From Azophilus sp965221755 (GTDB lineage: Bacteria > Pseudomonadota > Gammaproteobacteria > Pseudomonadales > Azotimanducaceae), in the NCBI GenBank assembly GCA_965221755.1, contig OZ244921.1, positions 1,612,001-1,676,000 on the forward strand: a DNA stretch of 64,000 nt. Reading direction: 5' to 3'. Made by a program: the position numbers and the translations under genes. Below the pieces are notes generated by a model. The model was not told the DNA's origin, ran no database searches, and saw nothing but the letters and a program-made list of their open reading frames with translations. Shown in pieces: positions 1 through 9,201 of this stretch (positions are counted from its first letter, which is position 1; each line of letters begins with the position of its first letter).

Positions 1-736
1 TTGCGGGGTCCAGTGCCAAAGCCAGCTTGGGCAGCACCCGCTGTGCTTGGGCCACGGCCTCGGAAAAACTTGACTCACCTTCCATCAGCTCCCGGTTCAA
101 CCCCTCCCGCAAACGCACGAAGGGGATGTCGGCCAGGGTCACCTTGGCATCGCGGGCATCAAGGGGGCGACTTTTGGGAGGCGGCGTTTGGATCACGCGG
201 CTCGTCGGCGTAGGATAGAAAAAATCGGGATTAGACTCATAGTGGGCGCTCACCAATACATGTGAGAGTCGGTCCTGTTCGCGGCCGTAGAGCGACAGCG
301 CGTAGCCTAGATAGAACCCCATGGTCTTGCGCCCGCCAGCGATGGAGACATGCAACGCGCTGTCGGCATCTTGGGTGAGCGTCCGGATGACGTCGGTGAT
401 GATGTCGGCGGCGCAGGTGTTGTCGGCCGGGCTGCGGATGTCATCAAGGGGCTGGCCGCCCGCGCCCTTCAGCACATGGATGTGATCGCGCCCGAAGGCG
501 ATGGGCGGCAGGCCGTAGTCAGCGAGCAGGCGATGAAACCAGCCGCTTTCCGGGTGCAGCAGCAAGAGTTCCGCACGGTCCGCACCTTCCTTGGTGGTGA
601 CCAAACGGATCTCGGTGGGCACGAACGTCGGCTTCGTCTTGACCGCGAGTGCGTACAGCGTCTCGGTCACGACCTGGGGAGACAGGCCGGTGACCGCCAG
701 CAGAATGCGGCGGGGGTGTTGGCGGGGTTGCTTCAT
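1..736 (-). CDS. CRISPR ring nuclease, Csm6/NE0113-like (3' partial)
   Basis: The minus-strand frame from an ATG at 736 stays open to the left edge, giving 245 residues without a stop, so the C-terminus is missing. The N-terminus carries the signature LLAVTGLSPQVVTETL, followed by a GRK-type motif (SIAGGRKTMGFYLG) around residues 130-142. Both are typical of the CARF-domain NE0113 family (TIGR02584), whose members bind and cleave cyclic oligoadenylates made by type III effectors. It lies 118 bp downstream of cas6 on the same strand, so the two probably belong to one type III operon that continues off the left edge. Family assignment rests on recognised motifs; whether it carries an extra HEPN/RNase domain cannot be seen here. 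Confidence 0.82.
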   Translation of the reverse strand, partial: MKQPRQHPRRILLAVTGLSPQVVTETLYALAVKTKPTFVPTEIRLVTTKEGADRAELLLLHPESGWFHRLLADYGLPPIAFGRDHIHVLKGAGGQPLDDIRSPADNTCAADIITDVIRTLTQDADSALHVSIAGGRKTMGFYLGYALSLYGREQDRLSHVLVSAHYESNPDFFYPTPTSRVIQTPPPKSRPLDARDAKVTLADIPFVRLREGLNRELMEGESSFSEAVAQAQRVLPKLALALDPA

Positions 737-854
737 GCGCAGGTCGGTTGCTCAACTCGGATGGATTGCGGACGGAACCAGCACCCAATGTACCGCAACG
801 GAGCGTGTCTTCAGCGTGCGGCAAGGTTGCCAGTGATCTAGGTCGCACATGCGG

Positions 855-1931
855 CTACAGCCGTTGGGGGCTTGCCCAGCAGGCTCGCTCAGCACCCGAC
901 GCGCCGCCCGCAGGCTCCAGCGCATAGCGCCCCAAACCCATTGAGCATCCTCTGCCCGCATGGGTCCATTGGCCGAGCCACAAGTAGGGCCACAACGGTT
1001 CCAGGTGCGCTCCCTCCACTTCAAAGCAACCCACAAGCCCACCCATCTGCAGCTTGGTCTCCTGCTTCGAAGAGTAGCGCGCCCACTCCCGCCAATGCAG
1101 TTGTCGTAGCGTGATCTTCAGCGAGTCAGCGCAGCGCAGCAGGCCGGCAAAGTCGGTTTCCAGAGGAGTGTCGCCAAAAAATGTGGTCAGCAGCGAGATG
1201 CGTCGCAAAAGAACCCCGGCCAAGCTCCTGAGGTCGAAAGCCCGCTGGTCCACGAGGCGATTGTCCCGCCGGATTCTAAGCGGGGTGAGCAGCCGCACCC
1301 GCACCGCATCAGGACTGGCCGGTGCGAGAAGAGGCTGGAGTTCGGGCGGGGCGAGTTGGCCGTCGGGTTCATAGATGGTGTTCCATCCGCCTTCGCCGTC
1401 CCGGCTTCCGTTGGCAAGCGCGCCGTCACTCCGGCCCCGCGTTTCGGCCTGCACGTCCATCAAGCCCAACCTGACCCGCTTGGCCGTCAGCCCGCCGCGT
1501 CCCGCCCGCTCCAACGCATGCACGACATAGGGCAACTGGTCGTTCGCCTGCCCGAACAGGATCACCCCGAGGTTCTGGGTTCCGCCTGCAGCATCATGGC
1601 GGGGATCAAGTGGTTCAAGCACAAACGGACCCGGAGTGCGCGGATAACGGGTCAGCTTGCGGGCATTGGGCGGGGTACGGCTTTCGAACAGCCAAGGATA
1701 GACGCACGAATTCAGCAACATGCAAGAATCGCAAGCTGGCAGGCGTGTCGCGCACACCGCCCGACGCAGCGCGTGTCCGAATGCGCCACGCCACGCGGAA
1801 CCCAAATAGCCCGCCCCGGCAAGAGAACCATCGTCAGCGCTTGAGCCTTCTTGAAATCGAAGCCGATAGCGGCCCAACGACAGACGTGGGGCTGGAAGCT
1901 GCACCTGCTGGGGTGCGGGCACATCGGGCAT
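855..1931 (-). CDS. cas6: CRISPR pre-crRNA endoribonuclease Cas6 (type III-associated)
   Basis: The 358-residue protein ends with the glycine-rich loop GRGCSMGLGRYAL (about residues 325-337) that marks the C-terminal RAMP fold of Cas6 proteins (PF10040 type). A cysteine cluster near residues 60-76 (including CDSCMLLNSC) matches the Cys-rich N-terminal part seen in Cas6 proteins of type III loci. The frame is open upstream to 2213, but that stretch looks non-coding; the ATG at 1931 (MPDVPAPQ) is preferred. Its role would be to cut repeat RNA into crRNAs. The type I-E locus at 38.6 kb has its own Cas6e, so this one probably serves a separate type III array outside the window. Confidence 0.8.
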   Translation of the reverse strand: MPDVPAPQQVQLPAPRLSLGRYRLRFQEGSSADDGSLAGAGYLGSAWRGAFGHALRRAVCATRLPACDSCMLLNSCVYPWLFESRTPPNARKLTRYPRTPGPFVLEPLDPRHDAAGGTQNLGVILFGQANDQLPYVVHALERAGRGGLTAKRVRLGLMDVQAETRGRSDGALANGSRDGEGGWNTIYEPDGQLAPPELQPLLAPASPDAVRVRLLTPLRIRRDNRLVDQRAFDLRSLAGVLLRRISLLTTFFGDTPLETDFAGLLRCADSLKITLRQLHWREWARYSSKQETKLQMGGLVGCFEVEGAHLEPLWPYLWLGQWTHAGRGCSMGLGRYALEPAGGASGAERACWASPQRL

Positions 1932-2450
1932 GTGCGTGACCTTAAGGCTGCGGCACTCGGGGCCTAGCATCCCATCGCGGCATCGGCCGTGGCAAGCGTT
2001 GCGACCTTGCGGCTCGCCGCGGTCCGAAAGGCGCGCCTCGTTGACTCTGTTCACACCGGGCCGACGATGACGAAACCAACTTGACGGGAGCCTCCGATGG
2101 AACTGCACAAGGCCGAAGAGGGTCTGATCGAGCGCCATGCCGGGACATGGCGACACTGGTCTGGTGCACTGGATCCATCTCGTATGGAAACCACTTTGGG
2201 CGGCGCACTCCATTCGACATCGCCGGGCGAGCCTTCCGGCACTCCCCCGGCACCCCGTCAGCCTCTGATTCCAAGGCCCAAGGCTTGCAATGCGGGAGCG
2301 TTGTTGTCAAAGTTCGCCTCCGCTCGCGACTGAAGCCCGTTGGATCAAAACAAACCGAGGCCGTCCGCCAAGACGCGGAAACGGCCCAGCCGGCGGGGGC
2401 GGGGGAAGACACTTCACTTAAACGAGCTACGGGAGCGACCGCCGTTGGAT
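1932..2450. other. Intergenic region between divergent cas6 and desaturase genes
   Basis: About 520 bp separate the two divergent genes. Open frames here are short or are extensions of the flanking genes. I see no recognisable protein, tRNA or clear promoter. The desaturase frame is open back to a TTG at 2340, so part of this stretch could be coding if that start is used. Confidence 0.4.
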
Positions 2451-3653
2451 ATGTTGGAATGGCTTGGCCATGGACTCTGGAATCTCCCTGCTTGGGGCAT
2501 CGTCGCCTACGCCCTGATCACCACGCACGTCACCATCGTCACCGTGACCGTCTATCTGCACCGTCACGCCGCGCATCGGTCGCTGGATCTGCACCCGGCG
2601 CTGCAGCACTTCTTCCGTTTCTGGTCCTGGGCCACCACGGGCATGATCACCCAGGAATGGGTGGCCGTGCACCGCAAGCACCATGCCGCCACCGAAACCG
2701 ACGACGACCCCCACAGCCCGCGCCGACAGGGCTTGGGAACGATTTTCTGGAGAGGCACGGAAGCCTACCGGATGGCAACCGCCGACCGCGCCTCGATCAA
2801 GCGTTACGGCGCTGGCTGTCCCGACGACTGGATGGAGCGCAACCTGTACTCCCGCCATCCCAGCATCGGCGTGACCACCCTAGCCGTCATTGACGTCGCC
2901 CTGTTCGGCTTCATCGGCCTGACGGTCTGGGCGGTGCAGATGCTCTGGATTCCGGTGCTGGCGGCCGGCGTGGTCAATGGCGTCGGCCACTTTTGGGGCT
3001 ACCGCAACTATGAATCGCCTGACGCCAGCACCAACATGCTGCCTTGGGGCATCGTCATTGGCGGCGAGGAGCTGCACAACAACCATCACGCCTATCCCAA
3101 TTCCGCGAAGCTTTCGCAAAAGTGGTGGGAGTTTGACATCGGCTGGCTGTGGATCCGCCTTTTCCAGGCTTTCGGGCTGGCCAAGCCGAAGAGCGCCGGC
3201 CCCATCGTCAAGCAGGTGCCCGGCAAAACCACGCTGGACATCGATACCGCTTGGGCGGTGCTCAACGACCGCTTCCGGCTGATGGCCAAATACAAAAACC
3301 AAGTGGTCAAGCCGCTCATCAAGCTTGAGTGCGCCAAGGCCGACCAAGCCACCGAGAAGCTGTTCCGGCGGGCGCGGGCAGCGATGTGCCGGGAGCAGGG
3401 CCGCGTGAGCGCGAGCGGCAAGCGGCACATCGAGGCGGCCGTGGACGCCAGCCAAACCCTCGCTGCGGCCCACAACCTGCGCCTGCGCCTGCATGACATC
3501 TGGGCCAAGCGCGGCGGCGACGCCGAAGACCTGTTGGCGGCTCTGCGCCACTGGTGCCGAGATGCCGAGGCCACTGGCATCCAAGCGCTGCGCGACTACG
3601 TCGGCGAACTGAAGTCCTACAGCCTGCCGCGGCTGGCTACCGCCCAGACCTGA
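2451..3653 (+). CDS. Fatty acid (acyl-CoA/phospholipid) desaturase, DesA-like
   Basis: This is an integral-membrane di-iron desaturase of 400 residues from the ATG at 2451 (MLEWLGHGLWNLPAW). The three histidine boxes are present: HRHAAH near residue 38, HRKHH near residue 73, and HNNHH in GEELHNNHHAYP near residue 210. Hydrophobic segments flank them as expected. The family inserts a double bond into long acyl chains for membrane fluidity. A C-terminal extension of roughly 120 residues, rich in Arg, Ala and Lys, follows the last box; homologues of about 390-400 residues share this layout. A TTG start at 2340 would add 37 basic residues and is less likely. The gene stands alone with no operon partner. 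Confidence 0.88.
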   Translation: MLEWLGHGLWNLPAWGIVAYALITTHVTIVTVTVYLHRHAAHRSLDLHPALQHFFRFWSWATTGMITQEWVAVHRKHHAATETDDDPHSPRRQGLGTIFWRGTEAYRMATADRASIKRYGAGCPDDWMERNLYSRHPSIGVTTLAVIDVALFGFIGLTVWAVQMLWIPVLAAGVVNGVGHFWGYRNYESPDASTNMLPWGIVIGGEELHNNHHAYPNSAKLSQKWWEFDIGWLWIRLFQAFGLAKPKSAGPIVKQVPGKTTLDIDTAWAVLNDRFRLMAKYKNQVVKPLIKLECAKADQATEKLFRRARAAMCREQGRVSASGKRHIEAAVDASQTLAAAHNLRLRLHDIWAKRGGDAEDLLAALRHWCRDAEATGIQALRDYVGELKSYSLPRLATAQT

Positions 3654-3842
3654 ACCGATCGGGCCTGCGCATCCGCCGCTGCGCCAACTCCTCCCTTAAC
3701 TGAAACTGCCGCGCTTGGCTCGAGGCATTGCGCGGCAGTTCGTCGATCCGAGTGTCCGTCCCGGCGCCTTGCAGCTGGCGATGCGGCGGCGCGCGCAAAC
3801 CGCTGCTTGCAACCAACAACCCGCTTATCCCGCGAAGGCGTG

Positions 3843-4052
3843 TCGAAGAGCACCGTCCAGCGCTGGTTCGGCCTCATCAGCCAACGGGCCATCAAGCGCG
3901 GCTCGTTCGACAGCGTCGCTCAACTGGTCAACGCGATCGAGGCGTTCATCGCAAACCACAATGCCTGCGCCTCCCTCTTCGTCTGGGCCGCGACGGCGGA
4001 GTCGATCCTCGGAAAACTCGAACGTCTATCTGCGCGTATTTGTGGGACATGA
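3843..4052 (+). pseudogene. IS630-family transposase C-terminal remnant
   Basis: The frame reads STVQRWFGLISQRAIKRG followed by SFDSVAQLVNAIEAF and ends shortly after AESILGKLERL. This is the C-terminal DDE-domain tail of IS630-type transposases. Only about 70 codons remain, with no N-terminal helix-turn-helix and no upstream catalytic part. The fragment sits at the broken end of the adjacent minus-strand TPR gene. The stretch 3654-3842 holds no clear gene, although its minus strand could encode the displaced tail of that TPR protein (last residues MRRPDRFRSGR). Confidence 0.65.
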
Positions 4053-4400
4053 CACTAGCGACCAGCGCCGCCGGGTTCTCCGCGTCGAATTCCAGCGCGC
4101 GAGCGTAGTCTTGGGCGGCGGAGACGTGCAGGCCTTGGGCTTGGAAGCTGTAGCCGCGCAGGTAATAGGCGTGGGAGCGCTCGTGCGGATGCAGCCGATG
4201 GGCCACCACCGCCGGGTCCAGCCAAGCGCGGGCGAACGCGAACCGCCCCTGCTCGATCAACTCAACGGCCCGGCTGACGAAGGCGCGGGGATCGAAGGTG
4301 GCGGCTTGGACAGGCGAGTTCAGAAAGAGGGCGAGGGCGGCGGCAGCGAGGCGAGCTTTGGCGCATCGCCGGCGCCCGGGCGCCGGCGGCGCTTTGCGGA
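4050..4400 (-). pseudogene. TPR-repeat secreted protein, truncated by IS630 remnant
   Basis: The minus-strand frame has a hydrophobic leader-like stretch (RLAAAALALFLNSPVQA) and then two TPR-like helices: FDPRAFVSRAVELIEQGRFA, and a later repeat containing YYLRGYSFQAQGLHVSAAQDY followed by ALEFDAENPAA. The open frame extends from 4656 to 3946, but upstream of the leader it runs through imperfect GC-rich repeats (about 4440-4570) and has no convincing start. The TPR similarity stops at about 4050, exactly where the IS630 fragment begins, so the 3' part was replaced or displaced. Probably a periplasmic TPR protein that is no longer functional. Confidence 0.5.
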
Positions 4401-4646
4401 GCGCAGCCTCTCGACGGCGAGAGGTTCCGGCGCTCGAAATGTGCGGGCGCGGGATGTTTTCGCTCCATGGGTTTCCCCGAACCGAGGCTGGACCGCCCTC
4501 GATTCGCCGCGGCGCGGGCCGACTTCCCCGGACCGAGAGCATCTTGCCCTCGATTCGCCTCCCGAAAGCCACCCCCACATCAACGGCTTGCATCCCGCAT
4601 CCCTTCAGGACCGGACTGCCAAGCATCCATCCAGCCCTGTTCCACA

Positions 4647-5077
4647 GCCGCTTCATGCACCGATGGTAGCGGATTGCGGCACCGTGCTAAACTTCGCCTC
4701 CGATCAAGCAAGTCCATTGGGGGCGATGCGGTTTCGACGTGGGTCTCAAAGCAAAAGGTGCATGCCGAGAGCGTAGCGGCTCTCGCTAAACAATCGCTGC
4801 AAACCCATAGTTGCCAACGACGACAACTACGCACTAGCGGCCTAAACCGCCGCCAACGCTGATGATCCCTCGCCTGCGGGGTGAACTCGGCGGCAAAGAC
4901 AGCAGGATCGCGCTTTCGCCCGCGCCTGGGGGCGGCAGCGTCAAAACCTTCCGGGCTCGCCAACAGCGCCCTGGCCGCCGGGCCGCTTGCGGTTAAAGCA
5001 ATAGACGGACCCTAAGCATGTAGAGCCGATTGCGGCGAACCCACGGACGCGGGTTCGACTCCCGCCGCCTCCACCAA
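4647..5077 (+). repeat. 431-bp direct repeat, copy 1 (contains tmRNA)
   Basis: Every base from 4647 to 5077 matches 10939 to 11369 at a fixed offset of 6292. The repeat covers about 70 bp upstream of ssrA, the whole tmRNA gene and one base beyond its CCA end. Sequence outside the repeat diverges at once on both sides. Confidence 0.95.
4719..5076 (+). ncRNA. ssrA: tmRNA (transfer-messenger RNA), copy 1
   Basis: The 5' end GGGGGCGATGCGGTTTCGAC and the 3' end, a T-loop GGTTCGACTCC followed by CGCCTCCACCA, are the classic tmRNA termini. GGGGGCG (4719-4725) pairs with CGCCTCC (5066-5072) to form the tRNA-like acceptor stem; A and encoded CCA follow. The resume codon begins at about 4813 and encodes the tag ANDDNYALAA, ended by TAA at 4843-4845. 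The gene rescues stalled ribosomes together with SmpB. An identical second copy lies at 11011-11368. Genomic islands commonly integrate at ssrA 3' ends, which fits the foreign-looking DNA between the copies. Confidence 0.97.
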
Positions 5078-5277
5078 ACAAAGTTCGTTCGCCTCCCCCT
5101 TCAATCTGCCTCGCCACCCCCAAGACCGCAATGGTCTCTTGTGATCTCGTCCACCAATAACGTCCTAGTTGCTTTCAGGTAATCTCCGATCCGAGTGAAT
5201 CGCGCTGACGGACTGAGTAAACTAGCTTATCGCGTAACTATGGATAACCGTTTCACCCAACACCGATATTAAGAAAG

Positions 5278-6492
5278 CTATTTGCTGACTAGCTGAATGA
5301 ATTGATCGAGTGTCCAGAGCCAGTGACGTTGCGCTCGCGCATATGTAGCATGAATGGGTTCCGGTACTACAAGTTGCAGGTTGTGCTGCTCCATCTGGAA
5401 TGTCTGCGTACGGGAAATGCGAGGCTCAAGGGTCAACAAATGCTTGCGCGGGATCTTCGCAGCCTCCGCGAGAACCTGACGCCATCTTTCCTTGCAGCTG
5501 GATTTGGCGCCCAACATGGCCAAGCCATTGGCTCCTTCGGGGGGTGCGGCTTGGTAGGCTTCAAGACTGGGAAACAGAAAATCGGGTTTCTGCCGGTGCT
5601 CCGTTATGGCACCGCGGACGTAGCGCACACCATGGGCAATGAACACGGCCTCTAAGTGATGCTCCAAGGAGTGGCCCATACGCGACTTCCGGCGGTTCTG
5701 CACACTCAGCGAGAACCTGATAAAGCCATCGACATCGGAGCCATCGGCATCGACGAAACCCCTTTCGAGCCGATCCGACACTATTCGACGCTCAAGGCGG
5801 CGAAATAGCGCCTCTTCGTGGCTGAGCCACGCCAAGAGTGCTTTGTCTGGGTCGTCCAGAGCCGACACGTCACGCAGCGTGTTCCGAGCAAGGCTTGACA
5901 GTTCGGCAGTGGGCGGAAAGCAAAGGCCGAACGGTTCGATGATTGAGTCGAGGCTTGAGGCTTCCGGATCTTCAAACTCGATGCCCAGCTCGTCCAAGAT
6001 GAAATGAGCTGCGAAATCAAGGTCTGGACCTTCCTCGCGGAAGCCGCGCACATCGAAGGTTTTTCCGGGCTCCACGCCGAACAGCCAGGAAAGCTGATAT
6101 TCGCTGGTCGAACGTGCTGGAGCAACAATGAAGTACAGCGTTTCTGCAGTGTCCAGTGCAAGAAACAGGGCATCGCCCGCCTTCATCGCCTCAGTGACGG
6201 AGTTTGATGGGTAGTAAAGCCGCCACTCAGGCGCACGGTCGGGTTGGTGCTCTCTTGCGTCATAGTAGGTGGCGGTTGAGTTGACGGTGATGGCGTCTTG
6301 GTCCTGCCCCAACCAAATGTAAACCGCGTGAAACTCCATCTTGCCATCTTCACCAAGAAACTCTTGGCGCATTGCTTTCGTGATGCCAATTTCATGCTGG
6401 TTTGAACGGCCCGGTTCAGCATCAACGGCGGACAGGCGCTTCGCACCGACGCCCCGGAAGTGATCGCGTAGCTGGCCGAATCTCACGAGCAA
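5278..6492 (-). CDS. Type II restriction endonuclease, EcoRII-like
   Basis: The 404-residue protein ends in an EcoRII-type catalytic domain (PF09019): RKSRMGHSLEHHLEAVF near residues 268-284, KPDFLFPS at 302-309 and GAKSSCKERWRQ at 328-339. Together these supply the PD...K-type metal-binding and catalytic residues (E281, D304, K330 by position). The N-terminal half would be the effector/DNA-binding part. EcoRII cleaves at CCWGG and often needs two sites. It starts 30 bp after the stop of the C5-methyltransferase on the same strand, a normal order in which the protective enzyme is made first. The frame is intact, so the system may be active. The exact target is inferred from family only. Confidence 0.88.
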   Translation of the reverse strand: MLVRFGQLRDHFRGVGAKRLSAVDAEPGRSNQHEIGITKAMRQEFLGEDGKMEFHAVYIWLGQDQDAITVNSTATYYDAREHQPDRAPEWRLYYPSNSVTEAMKAGDALFLALDTAETLYFIVAPARSTSEYQLSWLFGVEPGKTFDVRGFREEGPDLDFAAHFILDELGIEFEDPEASSLDSIIEPFGLCFPPTAELSSLARNTLRDVSALDDPDKALLAWLSHEEALFRRLERRIVSDRLERGFVDADGSDVDGFIRFSLSVQNRRKSRMGHSLEHHLEAVFIAHGVRYVRGAITEHRQKPDFLFPSLEAYQAAPPEGANGLAMLGAKSSCKERWRQVLAEAAKIPRKHLLTLEPRISRTQTFQMEQHNLQLVVPEPIHATYARAQRHWLWTLDQFIQLVSK

Positions 6493-6522
6493 ATTTTCCT
6501 TGGGTGGTACAAACCAGCGATT

Positions 6523-7767
6523 TTAGGCAAAGAGGCTTGCTTGGGGGTGCAGTGCCGCGCTGATCGTCGGCTCAAGATGACGGGCCACGGCAACCGCCAC
6601 AGGCACCGCAACCGCGTTGCCGAACTGACGGTAGGCTTGGGTGTCTGAGACCGGGATTCGGAAAGGCGGGGCATCCGGCCGGTCGAAGCCCATCAGACGA
6701 GCGCACTCCCTCGGTGTTAGCCGACGCGGTTGGCCACGGTCTTGGCGAACTAGAATTTCGGAGCCGTCCTTGTAGTAGCGGGCCGAAAGGGTCCGGGCAA
6801 CATCCTCTGGGCCGACGAGGCCGAATCCGAACCCATTGCCCCTCTTGCGGTGCTTCTCGGCGTAGGCTTGAAGGTAGCTCCAGAGGTGTTCGGATAGTGT
6901 GTAGCGGGATGCGACTTTTGCCTGCGCACCTTGGGTGTAACCATCTTCGGGCGCCTCCGATCCATCCTGCGGATGAAGGATGGAGTTGAGGCGAGGGCCT
7001 TCGACAGGGTCGGGAATGGACATTTCATCAAACGAGAAGCGGGTTTTGTCGCGAAAGCCGACCAAAAAGATGCGCTCACGGTGTTGGGGCACCCAAGAGC
7101 GGGCATTGATCACCTTCGGATGGACTTGGTAGCCGAGATCGTCCTCAAGCGTCTCGCGAATGACTTGATAGGTGCGGCCGCGGTCGTGGTTGAGGAGGTT
7201 TTTTACGTTCTCGAGGAGAAAGAACGATGGCCGGTGATGGGCAATGATCCGGGCGACGTCAAAGAAAAGGGTTCCTTGGCTCTCGCAACGAAAGCCGTGG
7301 GGACGCTTGAGCGCGTTTTTCTTGGACACGCCGGCAATTGAGAACGGCTGACAGGGAAACCCGGCTAGCAGCACGTCGTGGGCAGGAATCTCCTGTGCCG
7401 AGATTTCAGTAATGTCGCCAGCAATGGGTTCGTTGTCACCAAAGTTGGCTTGATAGGTGACTTGGCAGAAGCGGTTCCATTCCGAGGTGAAGACGCACTT
7501 GCCTCCAATGGCGTCGAAACCGAGGCGCAATCCACCAATTCCGGCAAACAGGTCAATGAACCTGAAAGCTGGGGAGGTCGGAACAGCGACATGTCCGGCA
7601 CGACCACGAAGATACTCAATGGTGGCTTTTCGGGGATTGGTTTCGCCACGGTCCCACCGGTGGATGGTGCGCACCGCATAGCCCGTGGCTTCGGCCGCTT
7701 CGGGGATGCTGAGCCCAGCGTGAAGCCTAAGACGTCGGAACTCGCTGTTGACACTGACCTGTTCCAC
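6523..7767 (-). CDS. DNA (cytosine-5) methyltransferase, EcoRII/Dcm type
   Basis: All main C5-methyltransferase motifs are visible, numbered from the GTG at 7767: motif I FIDLFAGIGGLRLGF (about 70), catalytic GFPCQPFS (137-143), ENVKNL (186), QHRERIFLVGF (228), RRLTPRECARLMGF and the C-terminal QFGNAVAVPV. An N-terminal helix-turn-helix (FRRLRLHAGLSIPEAAEATG) resembles the one that lets M.EcoRII repress its own promoter. The frame is open to an ATG at 7896, but the extra 43 residues look non-coding. It methylates the same site its partner EcoRII-like nuclease cuts. The 330 bp upstream, up to the IS481-like left end at 8099, contain no other gene. Confidence 0.9.
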   Translation of the reverse strand: MEQVSVNSEFRRLRLHAGLSIPEAAEATGYAVRTIHRWDRGETNPRKATIEYLRGRAGHVAVPTSPAFRFIDLFAGIGGLRLGFDAIGGKCVFTSEWNRFCQVTYQANFGDNEPIAGDITEISAQEIPAHDVLLAGFPCQPFSIAGVSKKNALKRPHGFRCESQGTLFFDVARIIAHHRPSFFLLENVKNLLNHDRGRTYQVIRETLEDDLGYQVHPKVINARSWVPQHRERIFLVGFRDKTRFSFDEMSIPDPVEGPRLNSILHPQDGSEAPEDGYTQGAQAKVASRYTLSEHLWSYLQAYAEKHRKRGNGFGFGLVGPEDVARTLSARYYKDGSEILVRQDRGQPRRLTPRECARLMGFDRPDAPPFRIPVSDTQAYRQFGNAVAVPVAVAVARHLEPTISAALHPQASLFA

Positions 7768-8374
7768 GGGACAAATCGTGCCACAGTGGCGCGATGTTGT
7801 CGAGGGCGCATTTGGGGATTGATAAACATCGCGATAGCAAAGCCCATGCCCATTCGAGTCTGGTTTCGGCAATCTCCCGACGGAGTAAAACGGCAATGCG
7901 AAGCGACCGACGGTTGGCGCGGTGGGCCTAGGTACTAGGTAGTCGTGGAGCTTGTCGCTATGCTTGGCCGCAGGCTAGTCGGCCGGACACCCGCAGGCCA
8001 GCACATCGAGCAGCGATGGCATGCATATCCCGAATGCGCAAGATGCCGTAAACGGGCGTTCTGGCTCATTAGTGGTTGGACAAGGCTCGGCATGTGCGGG
8101 CTCAGAAACATTTCGGAACTTTCTCCCCGGGGCTTGGGCCCATGAACTGACTGGACGGGGAGGGTGGCGCCGGGCCATGAACGGAGGGAGCCGTAGGCGA
8201 CCGGAGTTCATGGCCCGGCGGCGCGGCGCGATGCGCCCCGCCGCCGGCTCAGGCATGCTTGATTCACCCAACGAACAAGGAGCCTGAGCATGAAACTGTT
8301 GCACGCCTGCCCCCCGTCCTGCAAGCGCCTGCGGATCGACGCCCAGACGGCGGGAGCCGCCGAGGAGCGCCTGC

Positions 8375-8416
8375 GGGAAGCGGAGCTTCCCGATGACGAA
8401 CCTTCGGTTCGCCTGC
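8375..8416 (+). repeat. 42-bp double-hairpin element, copy a
   Basis: It consists of GGGAAGC-GGA-GCTTCCC followed by GATGA and CGAACC-TTC-GGTTCG, ending in CCTGC. It encodes the in-frame peptide REAELPDDEPSVRL inside the transposase. Both arms of the first hairpin differ from the other copies in a compensating way (GGG/CCC instead of GCG/CGC), so pairing is kept. Confidence 0.75.
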
Positions 8417-9159
8417 GCGCCCTCGAACTCGTCGACCGGATGGTCGCCGGCGGCATGCGCCGCGGCGACGCCCTGCGCACCGCCGGCTTGGCCAAGAGCA
8501 CCTGCTACGACTAGCGCAGGGCCCTCCGGCGCGGCGGCGTCCGGGCGCTCAAGCCCAGGAGCACCCGCCCCCGCAGCGTCCGCCGCCGGCGCTGGACCGA
8601 CGCCGACGACCGGGCCGTGCCCAGCTGCGCGCGGAGCACCCCTACATGGGCAAGGCCAAGCTGCGCGCGATGCCGGCCAGGGACGGCCTGACGCTGTCCG
8701 TCTCCACCGTCGGGCGCATACTCTCCAAGGCCATCGCCGACGGGCGCATCAACCCCGCGTCCTTCTGCGAGGGGCGCGCCAAGCCCAAGCGCCGCCGCCG
8801 CTTCGACGACGCCTGGGCGAACCGGTGGAGGTACGGCGACCGGGCCAGGGCCCCCGGCGAGATGCTCCAGATCGACCACATGACCTACAGCCGCGACGGC
8901 CGCGCCCTCAAGGAGGTTCCGGCGGACTCTGCGAGTCCGGCCGTCCGCACCGTCACTAGGTTCATGGCCGCCCGCGTCCTCTCCCGCGCCACCGCCGGCA
9001 GAACGCCGGGGCTTTCGCCCGAGCGCTTCCTCGAAGCCGTGCTCGAGGCCATGCCCTTCCCCGTCCGGTCCATCCAGGTCGACGGCGGCAGCGAGGTTCA
9101 TGCGCCATGAATGGCGGCCGACTTCGAGCGCGCCCGCCAGGCGATGGGCATCCCACTGC

Positions 9160-9201
9160 GCGAAGCGTAGCTTCGCGATGACGAACCTTCGGTTCGCCTG
9201 C
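9160..9201 (+). repeat. 42-bp double-hairpin element, copy b (filled site)
   Basis: It consists of GCGAAGC-GTA-GCTTCGC, GATGA, CGAACC-TTC-GGTTCG and CCTGC. The matching place in IS copy 2 (near 60973-60980) reads straight from the GMGIPL-type codons to HVLPPRR with no insertion. The element ends in CTGC, and CTGC also precedes it, consistent with a 4-bp duplication or an end that matches the target. Confidence 0.8.

Noticed and set aside
4580..4963. Minus-strand frames within the tmRNA repeat (also at 10933-11255)
   Set aside because: They overlap the structural RNA; identity of both copies comes from the repeat, not from protein selection.
5020..5076. A possible separate tRNA at the tmRNA 3' end (GGTTCGACTCC arm and CCA)
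   Set aside because: It is the tRNA-like domain of tmRNA; its acceptor stem pairs with the tmRNA 5' end 340 nt upstream.
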